DNA of 31,777 nt from a virus: positions 1 through 31,777 of the IMG/VR virus record IMGVR_UViG_3300021093_000244; one strand, 5' to 3'. Shown here in pieces: positions 17,601 through 25,600 of the stretch. The position numbers were made by a program, and so were the translations under genes. Within the stretch, counting starts at the first letter, position 1; the number at the start of each line of letters is the position of its first letter. The notes below the pieces were generated by a model. That model was not told where the DNA came from. It did no database searches and saw nothing but the letters and a program-made list of their open reading frames with translations.

Positions 17601-18041
17601 TTCTTAAGAAACACCAAGATAGTTTCAAGTGCATCTACTGTTAGTGGAATTCAAACTGGATACTACTTTGTAATATACAATTCAAATGTTGGTAATGGAC
17701 TGACATCAATAAATGGAGATGGATCTGTAATTGGAATAGGAACTAACTTTATTGATAATGTATATAAAGCAGAGTCCGTTTCTATTGCACAAACTGATGC
17801 TGTTGGATTTGGTTTAACTTATGTTGCCAAGGTCACCGTAAGCGTTTCCAGTTACAACGGATTAACTGGTTTTGGATATAGTTCTTTCTATGGTGAGTTT
17901 AGTTGGGGTAGGATCAATTTAGGACCAAGAGCTGGAATTATTACACATAATGCATATACACAAAATGGGGTAACTGGAATATCAACAGGAACTGTAGTGA
18001 AGAGAACAAGACCTCTTAAGTATGTCAATTACTTATCATAA
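5634..18041 (+). CDS. giant modular baseplate/tail structural protein with YHYH domain (4135 aa)
   Basis: This single 12.4-kb frame sits where T4 has gene 7, between genes 6 and 8, so it probably forms or decorates the baseplate wedge. Residues 1-60 (KKRIQFSNIVRDQVPSYV) and 130-240 (DFYSSKGTDESFKILFKALYGE) form a distinct N-terminal part that I take as the attachment domain. Residues 63-117 hold an 'IDNEIITYT...CVRGFSG' module. Then follow many beta-type repeats: GSGY/GSGA pairs (about residues 750-825, 1070-1190, 3340-3400, 3500-3590, 3860-3950) and seven 'TGE.V.Y...YYV' units (from about 613, 859, 970, 1521, 1704, 1871, 3022). A YHYH-family domain, marked by HSPIIGWAYDGNPIYGPYAY, starts near residue 1264. 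Segment 2596-2690 (YIKDRRYTSERQF) and a GDTSKIIFYRGSG unit near 3710 recall cyanophage fibre modules. No stop or frameshift is seen. A role in fibre-like host contact is inference. Confidence 0.9.
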   Translation: MNIKKRIQFSNIVRDQVPSYVKEEFPLIVEFLSQYYTGQEFQGSPVDLIQNIDQYIKVDNITNLSETTTILSSVDFFDEEILVDNTSGFPDSYGLIKIDNEIITYTGKTDISFTGCVRGFSGIVEYTESDQLGDLEFSQTDIEEHISGSVVTNLSVLFLKEFLKKIKYQLTPGFESREFFSGTDNSFITREVNQALFLKQSRDFYSSKGTDESFKILFKALYGERVDVIKPKEFLIKPSDANYQITFDFVAESLDGDLSELRNSTLYQDTYGEDISKAYAPITTVEKITVYDAVRRNTVKPVGVTTDTYYKLSVDAGFDRDISVEGSIYGKFSYHPKTKLIGEVGVGATTFDVDSTIGFPRQGELVVVYKDTSVGIVSYSSKTINQFYGCSNVTGTIVDGSNIDINTYAYGRSVVDGRELRLRIRPVLNNLKINEETYGYESGDKIKIKTLGIENKEKVKNEWILNIANNYSVAGIGLTATNTYKIFVNEDHSLHIGDSITIISSLGNEKDFVVKDILSSKSFICEGSTFNSLNASFSIKRKLLKGNSDQYSISNVVTNVQNTYIDGEKVLVASPSIPFYNQQKIDPKRSSFVLSGTYIGDTFKITDGIDHNFQTGDAVFYTPERSSFTTFNSSGEPVIAFNVISSLFDTGVYFVKRVDANNVKFALSPSQIHSGEFINLQSERVITNNKIELFNYYNKNLSTQKLLREISPPVFKSDLQETMPGLTGILVNGVEILNYKSNDGVFYGPINYITVTSSGSGYDVINPPVLSVSDNIGSGATGNVSVIGRFNEIRVLDPGFDYVETPSIEITGGNGSGAIAKVNTKLISHEVSFNSVESAAVVSLASTSSLGFTTYHKFRNGERIIYETFSQKSIGGLTTSASYYVNVRDPYTVKLHKNFGDAISGVNTVSLTSYGVGNHSLKSFSQKLVVASVSIISPGSGYENKLRTCPSSGINTSLSTISIKNHGYKTGEIITYNVDGTQITGLSTNTQYYVTTVDNNTFKLSQVGITTNEKDFYLKTNQFVDLSFAGIGTHLFNYPEIQIKVLGSVGIASTGNNEFKCVLQPIVRGEVSSVYLKSNGSSYGVEDIINYYRAPNIRLLSGENAQVTPIVSNGKVVDVIVNKKGSSYNSPPNLIITGDGVGAILTPVINNGELVEVKIIESGIGYTQDQTGITVTSSGVGCILDASITRWTINLFSKYLNSVSDDDGFLTDPINDDYGLQYSHLYAPRNLRRILYSKNQEGNTIYGRKDLIIRNNVETTSTDHSPIIGWAYDGNPIYGPYAYISRAGGTITQMKSGYSISLNPSRPSTSIYPEGFFVEDYTYVKSEDETVLDENNGRFCITPDYPKGVYAYFTTLNPIESSSGPFKGYKQPAFPYLIGNSYKAVPNEFNFKKVSNQDDIDLNTTKWFRNVSSYNLNLADFNGYDYIISPNRYKEQVSDIKFAKKGSVDTVGILTGGSKYKVNDSIVIESDGTGGSGFYAQISKVSGKIVNTVSVATSSISNVEFYTDGNNKNFIAFSNNPHNFKNNDLVVLSGINTTASLLEGYYNIGVSTNTFSLKAGVGSTGVTGIITYFSIGGNLSFPTIRENDILGIGTERVKVLSVDLKSSRIKVLRSVDGTVGSSHTTTTVLYEKTRKLIVKNVGYKTSYDYRLNKEIYFNPAESVSIGTFSGVGIGSTLVFSNPGTGVSSVFVPTKTLYLSGHNLKTGDKVQYYLNGGGFGLGISTNGISSSRLQDESILYVAKVSDDLIGIATVMVGLGSTGVFSGVANTTRNIGTLFFNSVGDGNNHSFKTLYNDVPIGKISKNIVTVSLAETHGLLNNDIVEISVNPSISTSITIEYNDYNRVLVANPKAFTAAGVSTTNDTITILNHEYYTGEKVIHTSTSPSGGLVNNKVYYVYVVDTNTIKLTTTQYESLQPRPSFVGITSSSTGEIFQVNPKIDVYKNTTINFDLSDSSLSYIQNSNNYPAFEFKIYTDKEFTHEYDSSKSLNSFDVGKSGIIGVTPGAKVTLRVDQYTPEVLYYKLVPLDNISNPITKKEIVVDNSIPSNSEIIPRNSKYNGKHPILVSGSQSFTYNLEEYPEKSAYVSAESEIKYDTDSETAFGSIKQVEILNGGFNFKKMPGFTTVTSEYGTGAVLDLSSSSIGKIGKVQIMDIGFDYSSDFTLRPTTKLAEIVQLEPLASFESIGIASVGKYYSLAPKLLVFDGRTKQLVPEVDLKYDLNTNEIQILKNTFGVTNVQPTIIPIQNTNGVGISSMRYNTTTDDVTVFLSVGFSTQNTFPFATNDKVLIENVSVGVGSTGKGYNSANYNYGLFTIKSVAENRGGLGIVTYSMSGYLNSGEVPGRFDFVNSSGIIVPAKYFPQFNIVLKKNNFLDGEKVIDITNNESSGKVSDWNAYTETLRIETIDDFTSGNTIEGQTSKTRGIVKTVTNFDSNYEIAEKSRVLKGWDRNTGFLNDNIQRLHDNDYYQNFSYSLKSKVDYSTWEDPVSVLNHTTGFKKFSDYQLESKLSFENETSMVVGVTTNITGVDIIIDMIGIGDLNCVADFDLVRENSLFIGANAYSNELYFNSRTITDYSESIGNRVLIIDDISDQFNSFPRPTRYAETYRWLLSDTKAVKFLTYIKDRRYTSERQFMFVTFLIDDDRFSFINQYARLETVLDLGSFDAIVDGSEGVLQFYPNRFTVNDYEIRTLSFNVRDNLVATASSQFGVTESGTSVKYEVLPPVVVPTSSLTNIVSMGTTYSSAKMLVEIKGNNGEYEFDELNLTHNGTDVELLEYGQLSNHSRDVFSSVGLGTYIAYISGSDVKVDFRPRPGIGVTVAISRVSFANTSVTGLGTTTINYNGNFDMKYLRLQSKQVSIASSASPTETVIATYPNVYDGGYCLMSVNDLTNNQTYMSEIMIGDDDYEVYYTEWGAVYTSGPLGNVGAALTGGTINLTFTPNANTDVQVKTFLNTMRFTDESQTITSIADGTLETEAATYSGTERDIKREFPLTHKSFNIFKRTFDGSDPAIANTTSNTITIGNHFFVTGEELQYTYAGAGTSQAIGIASTSFVGIGTTDKLPGTVYVVKINESKIQFAATAEDALKTTPKLINLTHVGIGTSHTFICKNQNSKVIVAVDNIIQSPIVSTAITTQLRRDASSADDILYFTGITSFFGGDLIKIGSEIMRIEGVGIGSTNAIRVRRPWLGTLETNYYSGDLITKVTGSYNIVENTLNFVEAPYGNIPLTTTTNAPDDRYWVGISTNSKFQGRVFLRSGSPNTTTETYSKNYIYDDISSAFNGTRKAFTLKSSRNDVSGIANENIVMLINDVFQGPGLSNDYAMSETSGITSVTFTGTASSVAYDPNNANIPVGGLIISVGSSQGFGYQSLVSAGATAVVSIAGTISNIAIGNTGSGYRANTKYELITNVTNEVGIGSTVITIDNKSSVFKALELANTGSNCTVSISTYVAGATIVSSGSTYIIIGSGSTSSKSIPANSTVYISIANPPVGYVNVGVANSNVGVSTITHVGIATIYDGHVTSNVYVTNPGSGYTSTGNLYVVIDDPLPYSDVPLVYSSQYPSGIGTQATISFVVGSGTSITDFEIQNLGYGYGQGEYLTVQSGGIAGIPTTSSPDFVDFTISVQKTFNDKFTAWSIGELQVLDKLDDLFDASRTVFPLTLLGDLISIRSAKGSNIDVEATLLIFINDVLQVPGQGYTFKGGSNITFTEAPKPGDTSKIIFYRGSGSIDVADIEVLDTVKVGDNLTIKSDSSFGQPASYTEDERIVTQINTTDTLETNTYFGAGIVQDSTLLRTITWCRQTEDLFINNKEVGKDRELYEANIYPSSYLIKNVGIGTTIAYVDNIRPFFNQLNENNLTLTFQNFITFVSQDVKVGAAATAIVSATGQISSFDISEGGSGYEVAPEVSLSNPGIGTTARATATSSITAGIVTSISLSYSGTGYTSSNPPQVLIEQPVITLEDNTVVSYQGDFGIVSGIAQTSVGIASTGLVFDLVITPQSFLRNTKIVSSASTVSGIQTGYYFVIYNSNVGNGLTSINGDGSVIGIGTNFIDNVYKAESVSIAQTDAVGFGLTYVAKVTVSVSSYNGLTGFGYSSFYGEFSWGRINLGPRAGIITHNAYTQNGVTGISTGTVVKRTRPLKYVNYLS
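7887..8111 (+). repeat. GSGY/GSGA repeat pair in the giant gene
   Basis: Two consecutive units encode SSGSGYDVINPPVLSV with IGSGATGNVSV, then DPGFDYVETPSIEIT with GNGSGAIAKV. Each unit is about 35 residues: a strand, a G-x-G/F-x-Y turn, Pro-rich strand, and a GSGA turn. The same unit recurs elsewhere in this gene and in genes 8 and 14 and the DUF4815 gene. Confidence 0.85.
8838..9200 (+). repeat. GSGY-type repeat array in the giant gene
   Basis: At least three diverged units lie in tandem. Their turns read SNGSSYGVED, KKGSSYNSPPNLIIT and ESGIGYTQDQTGITVT, with partner turns SGENAQVTPIV, GDGVGAILTPVI and SSGVGCILDASI. The array ends just before the segment leading to the YHYH domain. Confidence 0.8.
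9424..9700 (+). other. YHYH-domain coding segment within the giant gene
   Basis: The encoded segment begins DHSPIIGWAYDGNPIYGPYAY (residues about 1264-1284) and runs through EGFFVEDYTYV, NNGRFCITPDYP and GVYAYFTT. The 'HSPIIGWAyDGNPIYGPYgY' core and late 'YPxGxYaYF' strand are the hallmarks of the YHYH family (named after its Tyr/His residues), which occurs in bacterial secreted proteins and in cyanophage structural proteins. The preceding YSHLYAPRNLRR stretch is also part of the phage version. Domain limits are approximate. Confidence 0.8.
17215..17480 (+). repeat. C-terminal GSGY repeat pair in the giant gene
   Basis: Two units encode SEGGSGYEVAPEVSLS with GIGTTARATAT and then SYSGTGYTSSNPPQVLIE. 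They are the clearest copies of the module near the C-terminus and are the closest in pattern to the units in gene 14. Confidence 0.85.
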
Positions 18042-18048
18042 ATAAATA
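18038..18048 (+). promoter_or_regulatory. probable late promoter for gene 8
   Basis: Two overlapping ATAAATA boxes (18038-18044 and 18042-18048) span the stop codon of the giant gene. The gene 8 ATG follows at 18061, so transcripts starting about 6 nt after either box would carry a leader of only 7-11 nt. The stretch 18041-18060 is A-rich and has no ribosome binding site, so gene 8 translation may rely on the unstructured leader or on coupling to the giant gene. Confidence 0.55.
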
Positions 18049-18060
18049 AAAAACTTCAAA

Positions 18061-19611
18061 ATGGCAGCAATTATAACTGATCAGATTAGAATACTTAATG
18101 CTAAAAACTTTGTAGCGGGGGTAACTACTTCTGATAATTCATATTATGCTTTTATAGGATTACCTAACGCATCTTCTGTACAAAACGATTGGGATACTAC
18201 ACCCCCATCACCAAAAGATTGCTTTGATGATGAGAACGATTATTGGGATACAATGATCGCTCTCAAGAAAATAACACCAACTAATATTAGAAGAGTAGTC
18301 CAAAAGAGATCTTGGAAGTCTGGTATTATCTATGACATGTATCGTCATGATTATACCAGAACAAATATTGCTCCTGTTTCTGGTTCAACTAATTTATATT
18401 CATCAACATATTATGTTTTGAATAGTGACTATAGGGTTTATATTTGTCTTCAAAATGGTTCAACTCCTGAAACTCCCACAGGAAAACCATCTCTTGATGA
18501 ACCAACATTTACAGATTTGGAACCAAGATCTGCTGGAAACAGTGGTGATGGTTATATTTGGAAATATCTTTACACTATTAAACCATCAGATATTATTAAA
18601 TTTGAATCTACTGATTTTATGCCAGTTCCAGATAACTGGGAAAATTCTTCAGATGATGCACCTGTCAGGGAAAATGCAGTAGATGGTGGGATTAAAATTG
18701 TCACTATAAAAAATAGAGGAGTTGGAGTAGGAACCGCAAATCAAACATATACAAGAGTTCCCATTAGAGGTGATGGGACTGGTGCGGAATGCACAATGGT
18801 TGTTAATGCAGATCAAAAAGTAGAAAGCATAACAGTATCAAGTCAGGGTTCTGGTTATACATATGGCAATGTTGATCTGGCTGCAGGTGGTGCACCAGAA
18901 GGATCAACAAAACCCATTTTCAATGTTATTATCCCCCCTAGAGGGGGACATGGTGCGGATATCTATAGAGAGTTGGGTTCATTTAATGTTTTAATGTATG
19001 CACGAATTGAAAATGATGTAGAAAATCCAGATTTTATTACAGGTAATCAGGTATCTAGGGTTGGTGTAGTAGAAAATCCAAAAGCATTTGGATCAACTCA
19101 AAATCTTTCTTTAGACAAAGCAAGTGCTGTCTATGCAATCAGATTAGTAGGTGCTGGGTATAGTTCTGCTGTCTTTAATCCAGACTCTATTGTAACACAA
19201 ACAGTTGGTTTAGGACTTACAGCAGCTGGTAAAGTTATTAGTTATGATCAAACAACTGGAGTTCTAAAGTATTGGCAAGATAGAACAATTGCTGGATTCA
19301 ATACTGTTGGAGCGGCGATAACAAATCCAACTTTTGGATTTAATTTGAATGAATTTACATCATCACCATCTTCTGGTGGAAATGTAAATATTGTTGGTGG
19401 ATCTATTTTACTTTCTATAAGCACCTCATTTAGTGGTGTTTCGACGGTAATAAATAGTAGGACATACTACCTTGGACAGTCTTTTGTCAATGGTCTTGCA
19501 AACCCAGAGGTTCAAAAATACACTGGAAACATAGTTTATGTAGATAATAGACCCTCCATAACAAGATCATCGAATCAAAAAGAGGACATCAAAGTTATAT
19601 TGCAGTTCTAA
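18061..19611 (+). CDS. 8: baseplate wedge protein gp8
   Basis: The 516-residue product is the gp8 wedge protein, which in T4 (334 residues) forms dimers that hold gp6, gp7 and gp10 together. Diagnostic stretches are MIALKKITPTNIRRVVQKRSW near residue 63, YVLNSDYRVYICLQN near 120, GDGYIWKYLYTIKPSDI at 162-178 and IPPRGGHG with R294, followed by DIYRELG. The added length over T4 includes a GDGTGAEC (238) to GSGYTYGN (263) unit of the GSGY type. It starts 19 nt after the giant gene, behind two ATAAATA boxes but without a ribosome binding site, and is followed after 6 nt by the DUF4815 gene. Confidence 0.95.
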   Translation: MAAIITDQIRILNAKNFVAGVTTSDNSYYAFIGLPNASSVQNDWDTTPPSPKDCFDDENDYWDTMIALKKITPTNIRRVVQKRSWKSGIIYDMYRHDYTRTNIAPVSGSTNLYSSTYYVLNSDYRVYICLQNGSTPETPTGKPSLDEPTFTDLEPRSAGNSGDGYIWKYLYTIKPSDIIKFESTDFMPVPDNWENSSDDAPVRENAVDGGIKIVTIKNRGVGVGTANQTYTRVPIRGDGTGAECTMVVNADQKVESITVSSQGSGYTYGNVDLAAGGAPEGSTKPIFNVIIPPRGGHGADIYRELGSFNVLMYARIENDVENPDFITGNQVSRVGVVENPKAFGSTQNLSLDKASAVYAIRLVGAGYSSAVFNPDSIVTQTVGLGLTAAGKVISYDQTTGVLKYWQDRTIAGFNTVGAAITNPTFGFNLNEFTSSPSSGGNVNIVGGSILLSISTSFSGVSTVINSRTYYLGQSFVNGLANPEVQKYTGNIVYVDNRPSITRSSNQKEDIKVILQF

Positions 19612-19617
19612 TCAACT

Positions 19618-22600
19618 ATGGCACAAATCACCAACCTTAATGTTTCCCCTTATTTTGATGACTTTGATTCATATGACAATTTTCATAAGGTTCTTTTTAA
19701 ACCTGGGTATCCAGTACAGGCTAGAGAGCTAACAACTTTACAATCAATTTTACAAAATCAAATTGAAAAATTTGGACAACATTTTTTCAAGGAAGGTGCT
19801 AAAGTAATTCCTGGGAATACTACTTATAATAGATCATATTATTCGGTTGAATTAAATAATACTTATCTTGGTGTTCCAGTAGCAGCATATGCATCTCAAT
19901 TAGTTGGGACAAAAATTACTGGACAAACATCTGGCGTAACTGCAGTAGTAGAAAAAGTTTTATTACCCCAAGAATCTGAAAGAGGAAATCTGACACTATA
20001 CGTTAATTATTTGAGTTCCAGTACTCTGAATAATTCAACTTTACAATTTTCTGATGGAGAACTTTTATCAACTACAACAACGATAACTTCGGGTCTCTTA
20101 GGAAATAATGTTATTTCTGCAGGAACGCCATTTGGTTCTACTATTGCACAGAATTCGACTTCTATAGGATCAGCATTTTCAATTGGAAATGGTGTCTATT
20201 TTATTCGTGGTAATTTTGTAAATGTGGATAGTGAGACTCTCATTTTAAGTCAATATTCCAATACAGCCTCATGTAGAATTGGTCTTTACATAACTGAAGA
20301 AATTATAAATTCGGATGAAGACGAAACTCTAAACGATAACTCTCAAGGATTTAATAATTATGCAGCTCCTGGAGCTGATAGATTTAGAATTTCAACTTCT
20401 TTATTCAAAAAACCATTAACAGATTTTAATGATAATAATTTTGTAGAATTAGCAGTAGTAGAAAATGGTGTTCTAAGAAGTCAAGTAAGAAACACGCAGT
20501 ATAGTTTAATTGCAGATGAATTGGCTAGAAGAACTTATGATGAATCTGGCGATTATTACGTAAAACCATTTGATATTTCTGTAAAAGAATCCCTTAATGA
20601 CAATTTAGGTAACAGGGGAGTTTATAATACAGGGCAATTTACTCAAGCGGGAGGAAATCCGTCAGAAGACCTTGCATTATATCAACTTTCTCCTGGAAAG
20701 GCTATTATTAGAGGATATGATGTAGAAACTATAAGTCCAACATTTGTAGATGTTCCCAAACCAAGGACCACAAAAACTTTAAATAACCAATCTTTTGTCT
20801 ATAATACTGGTTCAAATATACTTGTAAATAGAGTTTATGGAGCACCAATAATTGGTGTTGGAAATACTTACGTTTTAAGTCTTAGAGATAGAAGAGTCGG
20901 ATTATCAACTATTGATTCGGCAGGGAAAGAAATTGGAGTTGCTCGTGTATATGATTTTGCTTTAGAATCTGGATCATATCAAACTTCCTTACCCCAAATT
21001 AATCAGTGGAACTTATCTTTATATGATACTCAACTTGTAACTGAAATTACATTAAACGAGCCAATTACACTAGAGGTCCCAACTTTTGTTAAGGGCAAAA
21101 ATAGTGGAGCCACCGCATTTATAAAGAATACCGTTAATGCTGGAACTGCATTAACAGTATATGAAAGAAGTGGAAATTTTGTATTAAATGAATCTTTCAT
21201 TTTTGATGGTATTGAAAATGGTAGGGTTGCTATTGCTATTACAAATTATAGTCTGTCTGATGTGAAATCGGTGTATGGAATAGTAGGATCTGCAAAAACA
21301 TTTACTGCCGACACAGTACAAGTTTCTAATCATCAAGTAGGTCCATCAAATATAAGTAAAGCTTCAGATTCTGGAATAAGCACTATAACATCAACAAATC
21401 CAACTTTCCCAGGGAATGGAAGTATAGTTAAAATTGGAAATATCTTAAAATATAGTGATCCAAATTCAGTGGATCCAACATATGTTAGAGTTGAAAGTGT
21501 TGGTGTAACATCAGTCACAGTATCTGGAGTTACAACAGTTTTTGGTGTAGCTAGTGGAAGACTTCCAACTTCAGTTTTATCAGTCTCTAATCTAGAAGTG
21601 CTAGTAACAAGTGAAAATGCAGCTACAGATGACACTTTTTACACAAGTCTTCCACACAATAACATTTCTTCTTTAACATTAGTAGATTCTGCAATTACTA
21701 TTAGAAAATCATTTACAGTTGATATATCTGGAAATCAATTATCATCCGCAGTAGTATCTGGTGATAATGAAACTTTCTTGGCATTCGATGAAGAAAGATA
21801 TTCTTTAGTTAGATCAAACGGAGTTACAGAACCATTATCCGCTGATAAATTTGCATTCATTAATGGTGGAACACAACTTCAAATTTATGGATTAGGTGGA
21901 AATGATTCGGGGGCAAATTTAATCACAACTCTAACTAAAGTAAAACCAACAGCAAAGATAAAGAGAAAAAATAGAGTTAATAGTATTATAATTGATAAAT
22001 CAAAATACAATGGATCTGGAATAGGTCAAACAACCTTAGGTGATGGTCTTTCATTTGGAAATTATCCATATGGAACTAGAGTTCAAGATGATATAATTTC
22101 ATTGAATGTATCGGATATTATTCAAATACATGGAATTTATGAATCTATAGACACGGGAAATCCATCTGCACCTAAAGTTGTATTATCATCAATAAGTGGT
22201 CCAACTACAACCACTTCGGATTTGATTATTGGTGAGCAAATGGTTGGACAAAGTAGTGGAGCTATAGCAATAGTTGCAGAGAAATTGACCGATAGCCAAA
22301 TTTCCTATATTTTAAAAAATCAAAATAATTTTGTAGAGGGAGAATCTGTAACATTTGTTGAGTCAAATATTCAATCGGTGATTACAACTCTAGAAGATGT
22401 TAGTGCAAATATATCATCAAATTTCAATTTTAACAATGGTCAAAATTCCAATTTCTACAACTATGGATTTGTAAGAAGAAAGTCTAATATTTCAGAACCA
22501 ACGAGAAGATTGAAAGTTTATTTTTCAAATGGTTTCTATGAATCTACCGATAATGGAGACTTAACGACTGCTGACTCATACGCAGTATTTGATTATACTA

Positions 22601-25600
22601 AAGAAATTCAAAGAGTAAATGGAGTAAGAAATACTGATATCATTGATATCAGACCAAAAGTTTCCGATTTAACGGTAACTGAAGGATCAAGGTCCCCCTT
22701 AGAATTTTACGGAAGAACTTTTAGTTCAACTGGAAATGCTGCATCAAATATTTTAGCCTCGGGCGAATTACTTTTAGTAAGTTATTCTTTCTATTTGGGA
22801 AGAATTGATAGAATTTACTTAAGCAAAAGCGGAGTGTTCCAAGTAAAATATGGAACTCCAGCGGAAAAACCAGAAAAACCAGTTTCTGTTGATGAATCTC
22901 TAGAAATTGGTACTATAACTTTACCGCCATATCTTTATAATGTAAATCAGGCTTCTATATCTTTCTTAGAGCATAAGAGATTTAGAATGATTGATATTAA
23001 ACAACTTGAAAATAGAATTAAAAATCTTGAATATTACACTACATTATCACTTTTGGAATCAAATACTCAAAATATGTTTATTCCAGATGAAGCTGGGTTA
23101 AATAGATTTAAGTCTGGATTCTTTGTAGATAACTTCACATCACTCAAAGCACAAGAAGATGCCGTTTTTTATAAAAATAGTATTGATTTGAGTAGTGGTC
23201 AATTAAGACCTCAACATTATACAAATTCAATTGATTTAATTCAAGGACCAGTTGATGGGATTACAACATTTGATGATTTAAAATTCTTACAACCAGAAGG
23301 AATTAATATCAGAAAATCCGAAGACATTATTACACTTGATTATGCGGACGTTGAGTGGTTGAAGCAAACTTTTGCCACGAGAGCTGAATCCGTAACACCA
23401 TTTATTATTAGTTTCTGGTTGGGTACAATAGAATTAACCCCAGCAACAGATACTTGGGTTGATACTACAAGACTCAGTGCTAAAATTATCGACGTTGAAG
23501 GTAACTATACCGAGCAACTTCTTATTGCTACAGAAAAACTGGGAGTAGATCCACAGACAGGATTAAGTCCTGCTGTTTGGGGATCTTGGGAAACTGTATG
23601 GACTGGAACAGAGGTTGTTTCAACATCTAGAACAAGAACAGTTACAACTGGTGGAAATATAGTTGTTGGTCAAAATAATATTTGGGCATTTGGAACACAT
23701 GACGCTTCTCATGGTGTTGGATTCATTGGTCAAGGAATTGTTTATGATACAGTAACAACATCTGTTGTTCAAGAGGAACTTCAAGAAGTTAGAGATACTG
23801 GAACATCAACAAGAATTGGAACACAAACTGTTGTAGTTCCAGTATATGATCAAACATCTTTAGGAGACAAAGTTGTAAGTAGAGATGTAGTTCCTTATAT
23901 GAGATCTAGGAACATAGAATTTGTTGCTAAGAGAATTAAACCATTTACTCAATTTTATGGATTTTTTGATGGTGTAAATGTCACAAAATATTGTGTTCCA
24001 AAACTTTTAGAAGTAACAATGATTTCTGGAGTTTTTGAAGTTGGTGAAACTGTAACAGGAACTGTAAGATCAACTGGATTATCCCCATCATATACTGACA
24101 CCAATCCAAGAATAACGTTTAGAGTTGCTCAGTCAAATCACCAGGAAGGTCCTTATAATGCTCCAATTGTAACATATCCTTTTAATCCATATAATCCAGG
24201 TCAAGTATTACCATCATCATATTCCGCAACATCAACTGTCTTAAACGTTGATACTTTCTCACTATCTACTGATACTCAAGGTTCATATAGTGGATACTTG
24301 CAAACTGACATGATTTTAGTTGGTTCTACAAGCGGAGCTCAAGCAACAATTAGCAATCTTAGATTGATTACTGATATATCATCAACTTTAATAGGATCAT
24401 TCTTCATTCCAAATTCAAATGTTGATGTCCATCCTAGATTTGAAACTGGAATAAAGGCATTTAGATTAATCAACAATAATCTGAATGATCAAAATATTGC
24501 AACATCAATTGCAGAGGAAAATTTTGAAGCAGCTGGAACTATAGAAACATTACAAGAAAATATTCTTTCAGTTAGAAATGGAAGAATAGAAACTCAAAAT
24601 CTAACGGAGTCTATTGATGCTTTCAGAACTACTGGAACTCAAGTTATAAATTCAACAACTTTATCATCAACATCAGAAACAAGAGCTGTTGGTTATTATG
24701 ACCCCCTTGCACAATCTTTCTTTGTAGATGATCCAACAGGAATTTTCATCACAAAATGTGACGTTTTCTTTAGAGAAAAAGATGATACAGATGTTCCTGT
24801 TACAATGCAGATAAGAACTGTAGAACTTGGAGTACCAACATCAAAAATCTTACCATTCTCTGAAATAGTTTTAAATCCAAGTCAAGTAAATATTTCTGGA
24901 GATAGTTCTGTAGCTACAACTTTTGAATTTAAAGCTCCAATATACTTGGAAGGTCAAAAGGAATATGCAATCGTTCTTCTATCAAACTCTGCAAAATATA
25001 CAGCGTATGTTTCGAGAGTTGGAGAAATTGATTTACTAACTCAAACTTTTATCTCAAATCAACCATACCTAGGATCACTGTTCAAATCACAAAATGCTTC
25101 TACTTGGGATGCAAGTCAGTGGGAAGATTTGAAATTCACTATCTATAGAGCAGACTTCTTACCAGCAGGATCTGTAGAATTCTACAGCCCAGAATTGACA
25201 AGAGGAAATAGACAAATTGCAAATCTACTTCCCAATTCAATTCAATTAAATTCTAGAAGAGTAAGAGTTGGAATAACTTCAGCATTGCTAGATACTGGAT
25301 TAAAGATTGGAAATACTGTTTCTCAACAGGGAATAAATGCAACAGGTAATTATGTAGGTAGTGCTGGTATAGCAACTGGAACTCTTAATATAATTAATGC
25401 AGGTATAGGATATACACCATCATCTGGCGCATTCCAGTTTAATGGTGTCCCATTAACGACTTTAACTGGTAGTGGTAGAGGTGCAACTGCAAATATTACT
25501 ATTGATAATGGAGTTGCCGTTGCTGCAACAGTATTAACTTCTGGAACTGGTTATATTGCTGGCGATGTATTAGGTATTGGAACTATAGGAAATACCTCAA

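Noticed and set aside
18932-18948. Strong GC hairpin TCCCCC-CTAGA-GGGGGA in gene 8
   Set aside because: It encodes the gp8 motif PPRGGHG, where Pro and Gly codons force C and G runs; no terminator-like U tract follows.
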